DNA of 64,000 bases from Icerya purchasi (Eukaryota; Arthropoda; Insecta; Hemiptera; Monophlebidae): contig CM077115.1 of assembly GCA_039619475.1 (NCBI GenBank), forward strand, positions 156,401,774 to 156,465,773. The letters run 5' to 3'. The position numbers were made by a program, and so were the translations under genes. Of this stretch, positions 44,027 through 54,688 are shown piece after piece (positions within the stretch are counted from its first letter, which is position 1; each line of letters opens with the position of its first letter). The notes below the pieces were generated by a model that saw only the letters and a program-made list of their open reading frames with translations, had not been told where the DNA came from and did not search any database.

Positions 44027-44844
44027 TTGATTGTTCGGATTGCGGCAGAGTTGATTAACTTCAGTCGATCATCAAGTACCGTGGTGGGGTCTGCGGTGTG
44101 TAAAGGTAATTGCTGCTGCCGATGCGCAGAGCAAAAGGCGCACGTTACAGATCAGAACGCGCAAAGTGCCGAAAAACTGTGCACTAGTCTAGAATCACCG
44201 CAATTCACCAATCGTCGGAACGTCGTTCCATCCTCTTCCGGAACGCACCATCTTCGCTACGGCGAACGGGAGCAACTGTTGAATGCAGGCGGCTATCTAG
44301 AGCCTTCCTCCGGAGTTAAGATATCGTCCTCGTCCTCTTCGTCCTGCTCGTCCGTCTTCATCTTCAACACTTCCAATAACAATCCGATGATAACCAATGT
44401 CGCCACGCTAGAAGATTGTATAAGCAGCAGCGGTGGCACCGTCGCCAACAGCAACACGACTAGCGGCGGCGCCGGTAGCAATACTGGATCGGCCAGCATC
44501 AAAGAGTTGCACGATATCCAAGAAGAAACTGTGGAGGAACAAGAAAATGACGATCCCGTCTCCGAGAGTTGCGCCTCTATGACGGTGAAACCGCCCAAAA
44601 TCACCAACAGCCCCTCGCCGACCTTCTCTTCCATATTGATCTATAAATCTTCCGATAAGAAACGCAAACGCAGCGCTCGCACTAGGTCGGTAACTAGCAC
44701 GACCAGTTCGGATACATGCGAAAGTAGCAGCACCGCTACCGGAGTAGTATTTAAGATGCAAGCCGAGCAAGGCAGTATCGGCGATTTACAAAGGTATCAC
44801 AATCGCTACCTGAAGAACCGAAGACATACCCTAGCCAATGTGCG
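44027..44844 (+). CDS. dnc: N-terminal coding exon of a PDE4/dunce-like cAMP phosphodiesterase (partial gene)
   Basis: An open frame runs from 43991 to a GTGAGT splice donor whose GT is 44845-44846; the first ATG in this frame is 44387, so an upstream splice entry or a start at 44387 are both possible. The product is low-complexity Ser/Thr/Asn-rich, with a poly-Ser run, an acidic stretch (QEETVEEQENDDPVSES), a basic patch (KKRKRSARTRS), and ends in MQAEQGSIGDLQRYHNRYL followed by KNRRHTLANV. The donor splits a codon after CG, so the next residue must be Arg. From memory of the family, fly dunce continues here with Arg-Phe-Asp-Val into UCR1, and vertebrate PDE4 has the parallel NRRHSWDICFDVDNG. 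PDE4 enzymes hydrolyse cAMP; this exon carries no catalytic or UCR residues and is probably isoform-specific. RRHT is a basophilic-kinase-type site. Another basophilic-site protein such as a SIK kinase is the main alternative. Its base and codon use is much richer in GC than the surroundings. Confidence 0.7.
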
Positions 44845-44850
44845 GTGAGT
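44845..44850 (+). promoter_or_regulatory. 5' splice donor GTGAGT
   Basis: CG|GTGAGT follows the NRRHTLANV coding end and the frame closes at once beyond it (TGA 44846-44848), as expected of a real exon boundary. The donor leaves two bases of an Arg codon (phase 2). Confidence 0.75.
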
Positions 44851-45649
44851 AAACAGATAGTTAATCATTTTTTCCGCGATTGCAACACAACACACTCCTA
44901 ATCGCGCATTATTGTTCTACTGGTAAATTATCCATTCTTATCCTCATTTTCCGTCTCCAAAAGCATATACATATGTTGTTTTTTATCGTTCCGGATGTCT
45001 TATCCCCCTGGCTGTTTGTGCTTGTAAGTACATCGACCATCTTCTTGATCACAAATTTTTCTCCCCGCCAAACATCATTACGAACTGTAGTTTCAACTTT
45101 GTCGCTCGCTTGTCTTTTTTCTCTTCACCGTCCCCCCAGGAAGTATTTGTGTCCTGGAAAACCCTCATTTTTTTTCTTTTTTCACGCGGATCTTTATTGA
45201 TTCATCAGCCGTTCCCGGGTTTTTGACATTTTTGTATTCCCATTTTCTTAAGTCACGGAATTTGCCGCTATGACGGTAAAACAGTATGGCCGGAGAGTCT
45301 CTTTTTTGCGCCCCGTTAGAATCGTAAAGTCTCGTATTTTATCGCTAGAGCTATTAATCTGTTCTTACTCGTTCTTCAAAAGAACAGGTTCTTCTTGTGT
45401 TAATTTTTAGTTTTTCTGATAACCGTTTTTAATGATGATGATATACTGTTAGATGGCAAATTCCTCCTTCTTCGTGGCATTTTCTGCCTCCGAAGTTGAG
45501 CTATCTCGCAGTGTAGCCATAGTGCTGAGAAAAGTATTCTGTTCCTTCTTCCTCTATCGTATATGTCTTTTACAAATATTATTACACGGAAGATGTAGCG
45601 GGCTACATCGATCGATATTTTTATAACCGCAATTTTAGCCTCGTCTTTT
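44851..45649 (+). other. Start of the putative dunce intron; no gene recognised
   Basis: T-rich sequence downstream of the donor, typical of intron. No UCR1-like coding sequence (RRESFLYRSDSD-type) is seen here or anywhere downstream in the window. Confidence 0.5.
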
Positions 45650-45900
45650 GTTTTCATTTTCTTTTTGTAGTTTTGTCCCTTCTACCCGCCGCTTATGAGC
45701 AGTATTTTCTTTTCCATACTACTCTCATTTATGCTGCTCCTGTTCCTTCTCCTAATTCCCTCTTTCCTGTTAAGTTCCATTCTTTCTTTCCTCGTATTCT
45801 TTGTTACCTTATAAGATTTTTACATGTCCAACGTCAACTAGCTATGACCTTTTTACGTCTACAAATGTGGCCACTAAAAACTGTTTACTAATAAAGGATG
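45650..45900 (+). mobile_element. Possible LINE reverse transcriptase C-terminal fragment
   Basis: The frame from 45673 contains TLIYAAPVPSPN and later HVQRQLAMTFLRLQMWPLKT, matching the spacing YAAPVW...VQRxLALRVxxxYRT of LINE reverse transcriptases. Short and decayed; may be chance. Confidence 0.4.
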
Positions 45901-46189
45901 AGAAAATATCAATAAGTTGAACTATCTAAAGTCGCCGGCCCGGAAGATAAACACACCTCTAGGTAGAATATTATCGCGTTTACTCCTATCACCCCCCGTC
46001 ATATTTTTCAGTGCCGCCTCAGAAGCCATTCTTACATAATTAAGTTTAGGAATTGGAATTACCAGAATCTGAAGCCAGTTCTAGGAGTACTAATTACCGG
46101 AAAATTAAATTCATTAAATATGCAAAGTAGTACGGTTTTGGCTTTATTAACATGATAATTCAACGCTAAATACGTAATGTTATTCATAC

Positions 46190-46375
46190 CAAGGAAAGAG
46201 TCCTGCTTTCTGTTTATGATTATTTTTCGGTTGGTCAACATGGAGATTAACCCAGCACATGAGGAATTTGTCTCTACTTTCAATGGGCATCAGCGAGATT
46301 CAAACCAAGTCTCACCTGTACGGAACACCACTGCATAACCAATCATGCTACGGTAGCTAACCCGCTTCCTCTTAA
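46190..46375 (-). repeat. tRNA-derived SINE
   Basis: Minus strand: A-box-like TAGCATGATTGGTTATGCAG, then B-box-like GGTTTGAATCT, then a shared body GGTTAATCTCCATGTTGACC. Not a foldable tRNA. The body aligns with that at 47420-47580. Confidence 0.65.
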
Positions 46376-47035
46376 ATAACCAAATACTCACTTAGCCATA
46401 ATCGGACGAATTAATCACATTTTTAACCGATGTAAAAATTACTCAGGTTCCTTTCCTATTGAAGGTAATAAAACGACTACCCATAATTCCATAAGGTAAG
46501 TATATATCTATTAAATATACTGTAATATTTAGCCTACGATTCTTTCTTATTTGTTTCAAAAATGTCCCCGTGTTGAAGCAGTAGTCTTCTTATGCTATAA
46601 ATATCATTCCATTGTTCCCATAGATTTGAACTTCTTTAAAGGTCTTTTTACCTTATAATTTTTGGAGTCAAAGGACAAACAAAAAAAAAAAAAAAAAAAA
46701 CAGCTACCCTATCGTAACCAATTTATAATCATTAACCTGAAAATTCTTTTCCGAAGATAATCGATGCATTATTTATGTCATATTTTTTTCTAATCTAGAT
46801 CAATTTTGTTAGACAATTTACTTCTAAAATTCACTATAAAACCTTTAACAAACGAATTTAAAAACAAAAAAATTTTACCGAAGGAACACTTAAAATTTAT
46901 ATACAAGTTCATAATGAAATATAGCAATATTTTATTCTTGAATATTATTATTATTATCAAAGTTAATGAAATATTTTAACGTTTTGCTTTTAAAAAACTT
47001 ATTTTTGTTAAAATTAAATAAATAAATATATAAGC

Positions 47036-47090
47036 ATATATATGTATATATATATATATATATATATTGTATGTATGTATGTATATAAAT
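47036..47090. repeat. TA/TATG microsatellite
   Basis: TA repeats followed by TATG units. Confidence 0.9.
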
Positions 47091-47419
47091 TATCTCAATG
47101 GAATAATCATATAAATCAACACTATTAGAGCATTTAAAAATAAAAATAATTTTAACCGTTCGCTGATTCTTTTTATTATTCGTCTGAATTAAAAACACGA
47201 ATATAATTCCTAATGAAAGTGTCATGTTATTTAACGGTTATTTATATCTGAAGGGTTTTTAAATTTTAAAACACTTCAGCCATCTTAACGTCGCAACCTC
47301 AATGAAATATAGCGCGCATTCGTATATCCCCTGTTTGTTAAATAGCTAGTAAAATAATAAAATTATGCACGCGAAACGCACACCTTATAAGACTAAATAC
47401 TTCAATTGAATGTTTTTTT

Positions 47420-47580
47420 TTGTTGTTTTTTTATCCGACCCGTCAACTGTGAACATTAACCTAGCGAGAATGAAATTTTTGTACATTTTCAATCTGCGGC
47501 AGTCGAATTCGAACTAGTTCTTCTGTCGTCCAGATGAAACGCAAGTTCTTACCAACTATACCATGATAGCTGTGTTTGCA
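47420..47580 (-). repeat. tRNA-derived SINE (same family)
   Basis: Minus strand: A-box-like ATCATGGTATAGTTGGTAAG, B-box AGTTCGAATTCGACT, then ATTGAAAATGTAC and GGTTAATGTTCACAGTTGAC, the same tail as 46190-46375, with an A-rich end (T run on + at 47413-47432). Confidence 0.7.
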
Positions 47581-48799
47581 TACATATGTTGGAAACGTCT
47601 TTCTTTTTCAGAAGAATATCTTATCTATAGAAAGCAGAAAAGACATCAGTAAAAATGAATGTGGTGTATTATTACTGTCGAATCTGAAGGCGACCTATAT
47701 AGCTTACTTTCATTTGAAAAAAAAAAACCCGCGAAGTACTATCGATCTTTGATTTTAATTTTTGAAAAGAAATTCACTGGTATATAAAAAGATATTAGTG
47801 ATGAAAATAAGATCGAATTATCCGATGAATTTGATTATGTATTGTCGGATTTTCTTGGAAGTACTAATTCATAAGACTTTCAGTTAGAAAAGAAAACCAA
47901 AGAAACATTAGGAGAGATGCATAGAAAATGCGCTTGATCCGAATTTGAAACAGATCTAAATCACCTTGAAATTATCTATTCCCCCGTTGTTTTTTTCGAC
48001 ATTCCACCTTAGATTGTCCCAATAAAAATCTTCCTCTTTCTTGTTGTAATTGTAAACGACTTTCGGCAGCGTCCAAGATGGATTCATCAAGAAATGATTA
48101 AAAAGAGGGATTATGCGGAAACATAAAATCAACATCTCTATCCTTTGCCGTCTCTTTTCATAAGCGGATCGTGCCATAGCTAATTTTATACACAATTTTG
48201 GAACCTCGATTTGTCTACCCCAATTATAATCCTAATTTTACTCTTCCATTTCTATGCCTCGTTCTTCATTTCTTTAATCTGTAAAAATATTCAATTCTAT
48301 TCTCATTTTTTTTCACTTTTCTAATTCTCAGCGATATTATATAACACACCGGGTCGTAGATTAGCGGGGAGAAAAAAGTTACTCGATATAAAACACATCA
48401 TTATCAACAATAAACGTGAATCCTACATAGTGAATAAAAATAGCTTTGCAGTAATTACAGAGTTTTAATTCCTTGAAATATATAAAGTAAGCGAGCATAT
48501 TACAAACGGATCTAAAAATGTAAGAATAGATGAAAGAAAGAAAGAATGCGTATTTTTTAATAACAGTGTAAAATCTTTGCAAGTTTCAACAAAATGCGTA
48601 ATTCCCCTGCCACACTACGAATTTAAATAGTATTTTCAGGATGGAATATTGCACAGGGAGGATAAGTGAACTAGTTTGCTTCTTTAATAAATCCGAAACT
48701 GTTGAATTTCATCGAAAAAACTTCACTTGAAAGTATAAACACGGGAATATCAAGTACAAAATATAACATCGTTTATTCTCGAGTTCTTTTACGTCATTT
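47581..48799. other. No gene recognised
   Basis: AT-rich DNA; a 79-codon minus-strand frame at 47956-48195 has no known motif. Confidence 0.5.
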
Positions 48800-49555
48800 T
48801 TGAACAAGTCGAGCTTAGTCTATTTGACTACTTCTTCTCGAATATGAGTTTTTAAATCTTCCACAAGTCGCGTGGACGGGTTTTGTAAAGGCGGTTCTTC
48901 AAGAAGGCCCATAGAAAAAAAGAAGTCTCGAATAATCATATCCGACGACTGCGGTGCCTAAAGAAATTGGAAACAAACGTGCGCCGAATGCATGGCCTGT
49001 TTTTTTTTTTGGAATTAGGTGCAATTCAGACGACGATTAGGAGAAACGAATTTATTACCTGAAGGTAACGCGTTCCGTAGACGGATCCCTTAAAAATTAA
49101 GGGCTGATAAATTCCCCCTTTTGCTACTCCGACATTAATCCGTTGGCCATGTAGCGGTTTTCGTTCGATTGCGTTTGAACTGTCTGGTGACCAGTAACCG
49201 CAATTCTGTTTGTTCACGCAACCAGAACGTGGAAAATGTGTCCTTCATCGTTCATTAAAAGGTTCCCTCTAACGTAATTTCCTTGCCTTTCAGTTTTTGG
49301 GGCATTGTTTTAGCGAAGTTTTTTCGTTACTCATAATGTCGGTATATTTTAGTTCCTGGACTATCAGTAGTTGTACGGGTGACAATTCAAATCCTTCAGC
49401 AACGTCCATCGAACTGATTTCTTTAGAAGTTAAAGCGAGGTCGCCTCGGACTGTTTTTAAGCGCTACCAGAATTCGTCGTCCGATGTTTTCAACAGTATA
49501 AACTCTTCTTTTTCGACCTTAAAGTCTGTAGCTGTCGCGTGAAGTGCGTTAACCC
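48800..49555 (-). pseudogene. Decayed mariner/IS630-type transposase
   Basis: Minus-strand pieces in order: SPVQLLIVQELKYTD (near 49360, family VQELKPTD), then GCVNKQNCGYWSPDSSNAIE and RKPLHGQRINVGVAKGG (49217-49100; the family has FSDEAHFHLxGYVNKQNCRYW and PLHSxKVTVWC), then SSDMIIRDFFFSMGLLEEPP (near 48900-48950; family SPDLxxxDFFLWGYLK) and LKTHIREEV. The block that should hold the first catalytic Asp (FSDEAHFHL) is lost or unreadable. Stops and frameshifts throughout. No termini were recognised. Confidence 0.7.
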
Positions 49556-49859
49556 GCCTTCTCATTATGACTTGATATCGATCTACAACGAGCAACTTCA
49601 AATTTTTTACGAAACTATCTTTGCATTAAAATTTTTCTCAAAAAAGTTATTCACTACAAAATGCGCGTTCTTTTGCAGAATAACGTTCCCCGAGCTTAGT
49701 AAAGCTTAGCGATAATAAAATTTTCATCACGCACGACGATCGCTCCTGTAATATTACCAACCGAGTTATTTAAGGAACAAAGTAGTTCACTTATTCTGGG
49801 TCACCACCGGGGTCTATGTAAAAAGTATTAAAGTGAACGAGTCTGGAGTAAAGTAAGAA

Positions 49860-50450
49860 ACGGTTATTGTAAAATTTTTATGTCTGGCAAGTGAAGGGAA
49901 AGGGAATTGAAATGGTGAATAATAATTAGAGAAAACGAAGAATGGTTAAAACAACGAAAACGACACAAATATAATGACGGCAAAGAAAATGAAAATGTAC
50001 ATTTTCGGGCCAAAATGTTAAGTGGACAGTTTTGATTTTTTTTTTTTGAGAAGAAGGAGGATAGTTTACGCAAATATTAAATGGAATTGCCATTCGGAGC
50101 TACTAAGTGTGTTAAATAATTTATTTTTTAATTTCTCCCTAATCCTAACATGAGACTGGAAATCGAAAGGAAGTCTATTAACATAATTAGGTTTTAGAAA
50201 CAATGGATTGAATGCGAAATTATGTAGAATCTAAAAGACGGTATAGAGAAGCGACAGATAGCAATACGCGGGATCGAGGGTTCGGAAGTTATTAAGAATT
50301 TGTTAATACCATGAATGAGGACACATATCAGGGCGTCGCCGGGGGGTGCGGGATAGGCAGCTTCCGCTCTCCAGAAACTAGTAGTGCTCTCACATATTGA
50401 GAATGAAGGAACCACGCGCGAAGTGAAGTCTCGTTATACTTTGTATTTTC
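49860..50450 (-). mobile_element. LINE-B-like RNase H relic, copy 10
   Basis: Minus-strand frame 50415-50194 contains SFWRAEAAYPAPPGDA (Glu of the RNase H block) and VLIHGINKFLITSEPS, corresponding to MSGVHKFLIVSDSK in copy 8, with Asp changed to Glu. Decayed; no clear end. Confidence 0.5.
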
Positions 50451-50584
50451 CTTACAGTCATGAATAGGTAAAGCATAATATAGGAGACATTTTGTTTTTT
50501 TTTTCTTTTATTTATTAGTTAACCTTATTTTAATTATTATACCAGTGCTAAAACATATATTTATGATTGGTTTATAAATTCACT

Positions 50585-52709
50585 AATTAAGGCCTTCTGT
50601 GCTGATTGCGGATGTGCCCTAGATACTCCCACCTTTGTTTTTCGGAAACGCAGAATCGAAATGATTGCATGGATAATGTGGCGAGACCAACGTCGTCCAA
50701 ATATTTTAACGAAAACCATGATTCGTTAATGGATGACTGCAACGGAAATGATATTGGACACTTCATTAATCCGATGTGTCGATGTTACCGACCGATCAAA
50801 AGGAAGAATTATTTTAAAAATGTTGGACGTTTTCCCCAAGACATATGACTTTGCCCAGGACGCCAAGTATCTGGAGAGGAAATTTAATTATTCATGGTCG
50901 GAGATGTATTTACGTGATGGTACCTTATTTCCCCAAAATCCAAGTTCCGTTAGAACGGTATTGGAATCTTACATAAAGAATCCATTTTGCGGAGTTAAGG
51001 ATGCACAGGAGCAATGCAAAAATCATGTGGAAACGCAATTCCGTATGGTAGCGCTGGAAGCTGCTGGATTATTTCTTGAAAGTTTTCCTCCGGTGGATGT
51101 ACACAACAGAATATATCATCGCAGAACGTTATCGAGGAAAACATAAAAGTTATAAAGTAGATTATACCTTGCATTATACTTTGTGTTAAGGTTGCGAGTC
51201 AAAATATTTCCCAAAGGAATTCTTGAGGGCTTATATAAGCTACAATTTTTAGCAAATGATGTAGTCTTGAAGAAACATTTTGAACGTGGGAAAAAAGAGT
51301 CAAGCTGTCGATCTATTAACATACAGAATGAAATTATCAGCAATTGCGGCGACGTGCTTAAGACAGATATTGTGACGAAAGTAAAAAGAACCGAAACATA
51401 AAGCATATTGGCCGACAACGAAACAGCTGATATTTCCAGAAAAGGACAATTATCAATTGGAATAATTTCGACGACGAGAAGAGTAGAGTCCAAGAAGTAA
51501 CTATAGGATTTGTTGAGCTCTAAAAGGTTGGGAATTACAAAAGTCATGGATGATTTTTTGGGCAGCAGAAGAATGCGTGTTGGATTAGGATTCGACGGTT
51601 GTTCGACCATGTCTAGAATAAAAGGCGGCCTACAAGTAAGCAATCTTGCGCAAAAAATGCACCAAAAACCACTATTCTTTCAGTGTTCTCTTCACATAAA
51701 CCGAATTTGGTAATAAATAATCTTAATATTCTACCTGAAATTAAAAGCACAATAGGAACAACCAAAGAAATAGTAACGTTTTTTCCGGACTGAGGTTTGT
51801 TAATACACGAAACATTTTCAATTTTTGGGAAACAAGATAGAGCGAAAAATACAAAACTATCAGAGTTTTTATAGATAATTTTTGCACTCTAATGGAGGCC
51901 TTAGAAACTTTAACGAATGAGGGAAGTAGCACGAACTGAAATAAAGCATTCCAGTTCCATGTCACCGCTTATAGAGCTTCATTTATTTTCTGCATTGTAT
52001 TAATAAGCAAGTATTCGGCTATGCGATAAATGTTCTCCAATCTATAACATTAGATATTGTCAAGATAGCATAGCCATTTTAAATTTGCTAAAAAGCCACT
52101 GTAAAAATCCCGTAAATGTTACGGATAAAATTATTAGAGATACCAGTGGTGTTGCAAAAAAGCTCGGGCTCAAAATTGTTGAAAGGGAACGGTACGCAAA
52201 CAATCAGCCAGTAGGAAGCGCTCAGGAGTCTCTGGAAGAAGTTTGTGATTATGCCATACTTGGACACTCAATTATTACTTCTCTTCAGGAACGGGTTGCT
52301 GAAGAAAACACTACATTACTCGCATTGTCTAAATTACAACCGGTGCATGAAAAATCTTAAGAAATTTTTTGCAATCTTCTCAAATTTTTATGAATTGCCG
52401 CCAAACATGAAAAACCAAATTGAACTTTGGCAAAAATTATGGCAGGACAAGACGAACCAAACAATGTTCAGTATTGTCCAAGTCATAAAAGAGACAAACG
52501 ACTTCTTTCGTGAAATGGGAAAAGCATTGAGGAGTTCGGCCGCTCTACCGTGCATAACATGTACTGTAGAGAGGTCATTCAGCAGCCTGAGGTGGATTAA
52601 AACCTTACCAAGAAGTACAATAACAGAAAGTAGTCCCAATCGTCTTGCAATGATGAGTGTCCATCAAAAGATCATCTCCGAAGACCTAGAAATTTCATCA
52701 ACATCGTAA
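50585..52709 (+). pseudogene. Decayed hAT-like transposase (ZMYM1 / P52rIPK-like)
   Basis: Pieces run in order on the + strand in several frames: RKFNYSWSEMYLRDGTLFPQ (TTF-type zinc-finger region, near 50880); ISNCGDVLKTDIVTKVK and SILADNETADISRKGQLSI (51340-51450), which matches the family's LADETxDIxxxEQL; VGLGFDGCSTMSRIKGGLQ (51570-51635) followed by LFFQCSLHINRI; and the C-terminal dimerisation region CITCTVERSFSSLRWIKTLP ending at SVHQKI (52245-52709). Stops and frameshifts separate the pieces and part of the middle (51720-52080) is unreadable. Termini and an 8-bp duplication were not found, so this may be an old transposon or, less likely, a decayed domesticated gene. Confidence 0.75.
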
Positions 52710-52904
52710 TTGAAAAATCTACGACGAATCCTAGAAAACTGTGCTTTAATTAAAATTTTCGAATTATTTCCAAAATTCTAATAAACGTTTAAAAGCCGCA
52801 CTTATTTACTTAAAATTCATCTACAATTTATATTTTATTTAAATAAAGGATTCATTTTTACAAAAAAAAACAAAAAACGGTGAGAACTTATTGACAATAT
52901 CACT

Positions 52905-53470
52905 CTGCCCCTCCCTAGCTAACTGGCTGGCGACGTTCTTGGACACACATATTTTGAAAAGAACTGATTACGATTGATTCGACAAAGCGAATGAAAGGTT
53001 ACAAAATTCCCGGAATATAGTCTTTTGTAGAAAATACTAAAGAGCTTCGATAGGGTACGTGTGTGTGACAGAATTAGAATCTTTTTGCGGAAGAAAATGA
53101 CTAATTACAAAACATAAAGTTTTAGGAATCGTAGAGTTTTGGGGGAAAGAACATGGAGACGCTTTATTACGAACGATAAGCGAGATCTAGAAAGTTGATA
53201 AAAACGAAACATCGGATTTGGCACAGATTGCAGGAATAGGATTGGAGTGCGTCAAGACAAAAGCTAAAGCGAGAGTTTCGAAGAGAATCGAGCTTAACGA
53301 GGTGAAAAACCGAGTCATAGTTAAGTTTTGAACAGATAATAGCTTTATAAAGTGTAATAAGAATAACAGAATCTCCAGTCCTTGGCGAAAGAATTTAAGT
53401 AAATTTAATCGTTTGCAAGTGGGGGCGTATTATGTTCGGAGCATGATAGGCTTGGCAAAAAATAATATCC
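52905..53470 (-). mobile_element. Decayed LINE reverse transcriptase C-terminal fragment
   Basis: The minus strand reads ILSPRTGDSVILITLYKAII then CSKLNYDSVFHLVKLDSLRN and RFSFCLDALQSYSCNLCQIR, the thumb region LYRAxIxSKLDYG...LxxLDxIxNxxLRLxLGAF of LINE reverse transcriptases. Stops are present; no termini. Confidence 0.6.
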
Positions 53471-54459
53471 ACTGCTGAACAGGATTAACTTTTCAATCAT
53501 ATATATAATAATCATTGTCAGTAAAAAATGTTTATATATTTACATGTATGAAAACGAAATTTTCATTTAAATAAAATTTTCTTTACAATAAGGACATAAA
53601 TAAATGTCTTTTTTAAAACAAAAATAAAACTTACAATATCAGAGATTATTTTGAAAACTACGTTATCAATTTACATGCATGTTACACTCACGGTCGTCCT
53701 TTGTGCCGGATAATTTTATTTTACAATTTAGTTTTATAATTTTTAATAATAATTTCTTAAAAAATTTACTCCAAAAAAATAATTGTTCCCTTTAAGGGCT
53801 TTACACGCTAATTTTAAATCTCGCGCGGAGCTATTCGAAAAATATTGCACGAGACACTTTTTAATTTTTATTCGTTGTTTTTCCCGTTGTTATTGCCGTT
53901 TATCGACGATGGTGTGTAGAATTTCTACCTGAGAATTACGTCATCGGAGAGAATTACCTGCATCGTTATATTTTAGCGACTACGCCGCCATTTAAGCGGA
54001 ACTAAAATAAAACTGCTTTTCAGCGCATAAATTTCTCGAATATTTCGAAAGAAGCGGAGAACGTACGGAATTTTCAGATTTAATTCCTGGAAGCTTTTTA
54101 ATTCACCTGTCCAATACTTAAATGGACATCATGAAACGCGTTCAGATTATCGTTGCAAAGTGTTTTTGAATGTTTTCGACGTTGACGTCTAGCGAAGGCT
54201 GTTAATGCACATATTTCTTTGTTCCGATTCAGACGGAATTTTTAATTAGCTTCTTCGTGAAATCTACTTTTCCCATCAGTATTCGCTCGGTCATTTTTAC
54301 AATGAAATACAGCGTAATATTAACGCGATTGTGATGAATATACGTTAATAATGCGGCCAAAGAAATGAAAAAAAAAAAAAAAAAAAAAAGGTACCCACAG
54401 CTAATCGATAATCCCCATTGTTTTAAGTTAATCTCGTAGTACGAGCAAAAATTATATTC
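53471..54459. other. No gene recognised
   Basis: AT-rich DNA with a poly(A) run at 54368-54389. Confidence 0.5.
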
Positions 54460-54496
54460 GTATATATATATATATATATATATATGTACATGTATG
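54460..54496. repeat. (TA)n microsatellite
   Basis: TA repeats directly left of dispersed repeat R. Confidence 0.95.
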
Positions 54497-54499
54497 TAC

Positions 54500-54688
54500 G
54501 AATTCATATAACTGGGTTCTCAGAAACGGTCCTGGTGATTTTAGCGAAATTCACGAATTAGGGATTTTTAGAGATACGAATCGATTGGTCGAGGATCGTC
54601 GACAAAATTATATATAAAACGAGCATTCTTAAAATGAAAGCTACCACCTATATTCGTTTTATTGATCTTCCTTATTAAATGTTTAAAA
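54500..54688 (+). repeat. Dispersed repeat R, 5' part of a split copy
   Basis: ACTGGGTTCTCAGAAACGGT then GAAATTCACGAATTAGGGAT, after a (TA)n tract. Interrupted at 54688 by the hAT element; resumes at 57525. Confidence 0.65.

Noticed and set aside
44027..44844. Exon of a salt-inducible kinase, because of the RRHTL site
   Set aside because: The surrounding residues and the obligatory Arg after NV fit PDE4/dunce better, and no kinase sequence is nearby. Kept as an alternative.
46250..46375. A tRNA gene on the minus strand
   Set aside because: A- and B-box motifs are present, but no consistent cloverleaf or anticodon arm; the tail is shared with another SINE copy.
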